From: JAYEMH01 sp034717985 [NCBI: Candidatus Ratteibacteria bacterium]
GTDB lineage: Bacteria; CAZDME01; JAYEMH01
Direction of reading: 5' to 3'
DNA length: 7,014 nucleotides
NCBI GenBank assembly: GCA_034717985.1
Contig: JAYEMH010000040.1
Coordinates: forward strand, 2,174-9,187
Part shown: positions 6,730 through 7,014 of the stretch, in pieces
Numbering within the stretch: position 1 is the stretch's first letter
How the letters are laid out: each line of letters starts with the position of its first letter
Translations under genes and position numbers: made by a program
The notes under the pieces: generated by a model
Told to the model about the DNA's origin: nothing
Database searches by the model: none
What the model saw: only the letters and a program-made list of their open reading frames with translations

Positions 6730-7014
6730 TTTTTGCGCAAGCAAATAAGGATAGCTGCTCTACCAAAAAATACATTCAGCGGTATATCGATTATTTGCGG
6801 GATGAAAGATTTTATTCTCCCCGGACTTTAAGAAGTTACAAAACAGATTTAATCCAATTTGAGGAATTCCTGAACAAAGAGAATCTCACGCTGGGCAAAG
6901 TAAGCCATCTGGATTTGCGGAAATTTTTGATTGCTCTGGAGGGAAATAATTACCAGTCCAGGACACTGGCAAGGAAAATAGCCGCTTTGCGTTCTTTTTT
7001 TAAACATCTAACCC
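6726..7014 (+). CDS. xerC: Tyrosine recombinase XerC/XerD family, N-terminal part
   Basis: Only 96 codons are in the window; the gene runs off the right edge. They form the N-terminal SAM-like core-binding domain of Xer recombinases: YIQRYIDYLRDER (16-28), SPRTLRSYKTDLIQFEEFL (31-49), LDLRKFLIAL (62-71) and SRTLARKIAALRSFFKHL (78-95). XerC and XerD act together at dif to resolve chromosome dimers; the catalytic R-K-H-R-H-Y domain would lie beyond the window, so activity cannot be judged. The start is taken as GTG at 6726, which overlaps the toxin TGA (GTGA) and has GAGG at 6714-6717 eight nt upstream; no ATG is available before the conserved domain. The xerC label rests on the dprA-topA-xerC gene order, since XerC, XerD and a mobile-element integrase cannot be separated from this fragment. 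CCGG-containing composition resumes here (6819-6822). Confidence 0.85.
   Translation, partial: MIFAQANKDSCSTKKYIQRYIDYLRDERFYSPRTLRSYKTDLIQFEEFLNKENLTLGKVSHLDLRKFLIALEGNNYQSRTLARKIAALRSFFKHLT

Overview
This window looks like chromosome from a bacterium with a moderately AT-rich genome, probably from an uncultivated lineage. The evidence is the co-directional housekeeping genes, the A-rich intergenic DNA with CACAGAG/CACGAAG-type repeats, and an aroB gene followed by a secreted TPR protein. An Omnitrophota-like or similar candidate-phylum genome would fit, but that placement rests on general impression and cannot be proven from this sequence.

Layout: positions 1-240 hold no gene. They carry a mosaic of short-period repeats in a strand with almost no T. 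Positions 241-5769 hold a tight operon on the + strand: aroB (3-dehydroquinate synthase), an exported TPR protein with a degenerate peptidase-MA-like C-terminal domain, dprA (ssDNA-binding RecA loader) and topA (DNA topoisomerase I). These genes are joined by a 4-nt overlap, a 1-nt gap and a 21-nt gap. All four are full length with intact family motifs, except the peptidase-like domain, which has lost its HExxH motif.

Positions 5770-6729 differ in character. A near-consensus sigma70-type promoter lies in a 91-nt gap. It is followed by a two-gene toxin-antitoxin-like module: a 100-aa DUF6922-type protein overlapping by 52 nt a 205-aa AbiEii/AbiGii-type nucleotidyltransferase. This block is visibly more AT-rich and contains no CCGG tetranucleotide, which is abundant in the upstream genes. 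From 6726 to the window end is the N-terminal part of a XerC/XerD-type tyrosine recombinase. It starts at a GTG that overlaps the toxin stop codon.

The most informative reading is that dprA-topA-xerC is a conserved bacterial gene neighbourhood (in Bacillus dprA-topA-trmFO-xerC-hslV-hslU), and that a nucleotidyltransferase toxin-antitoxin cassette with its own promoter sits between topA and xerC. The recombinase is now apparently translationally coupled to the toxin. No wholly new system can be demonstrated from sequence alone. The DUF6922/nucleotidyltransferase pair and its placement, the inactivated peptidase-like domain and the repeat mosaic are the items most worth following up.
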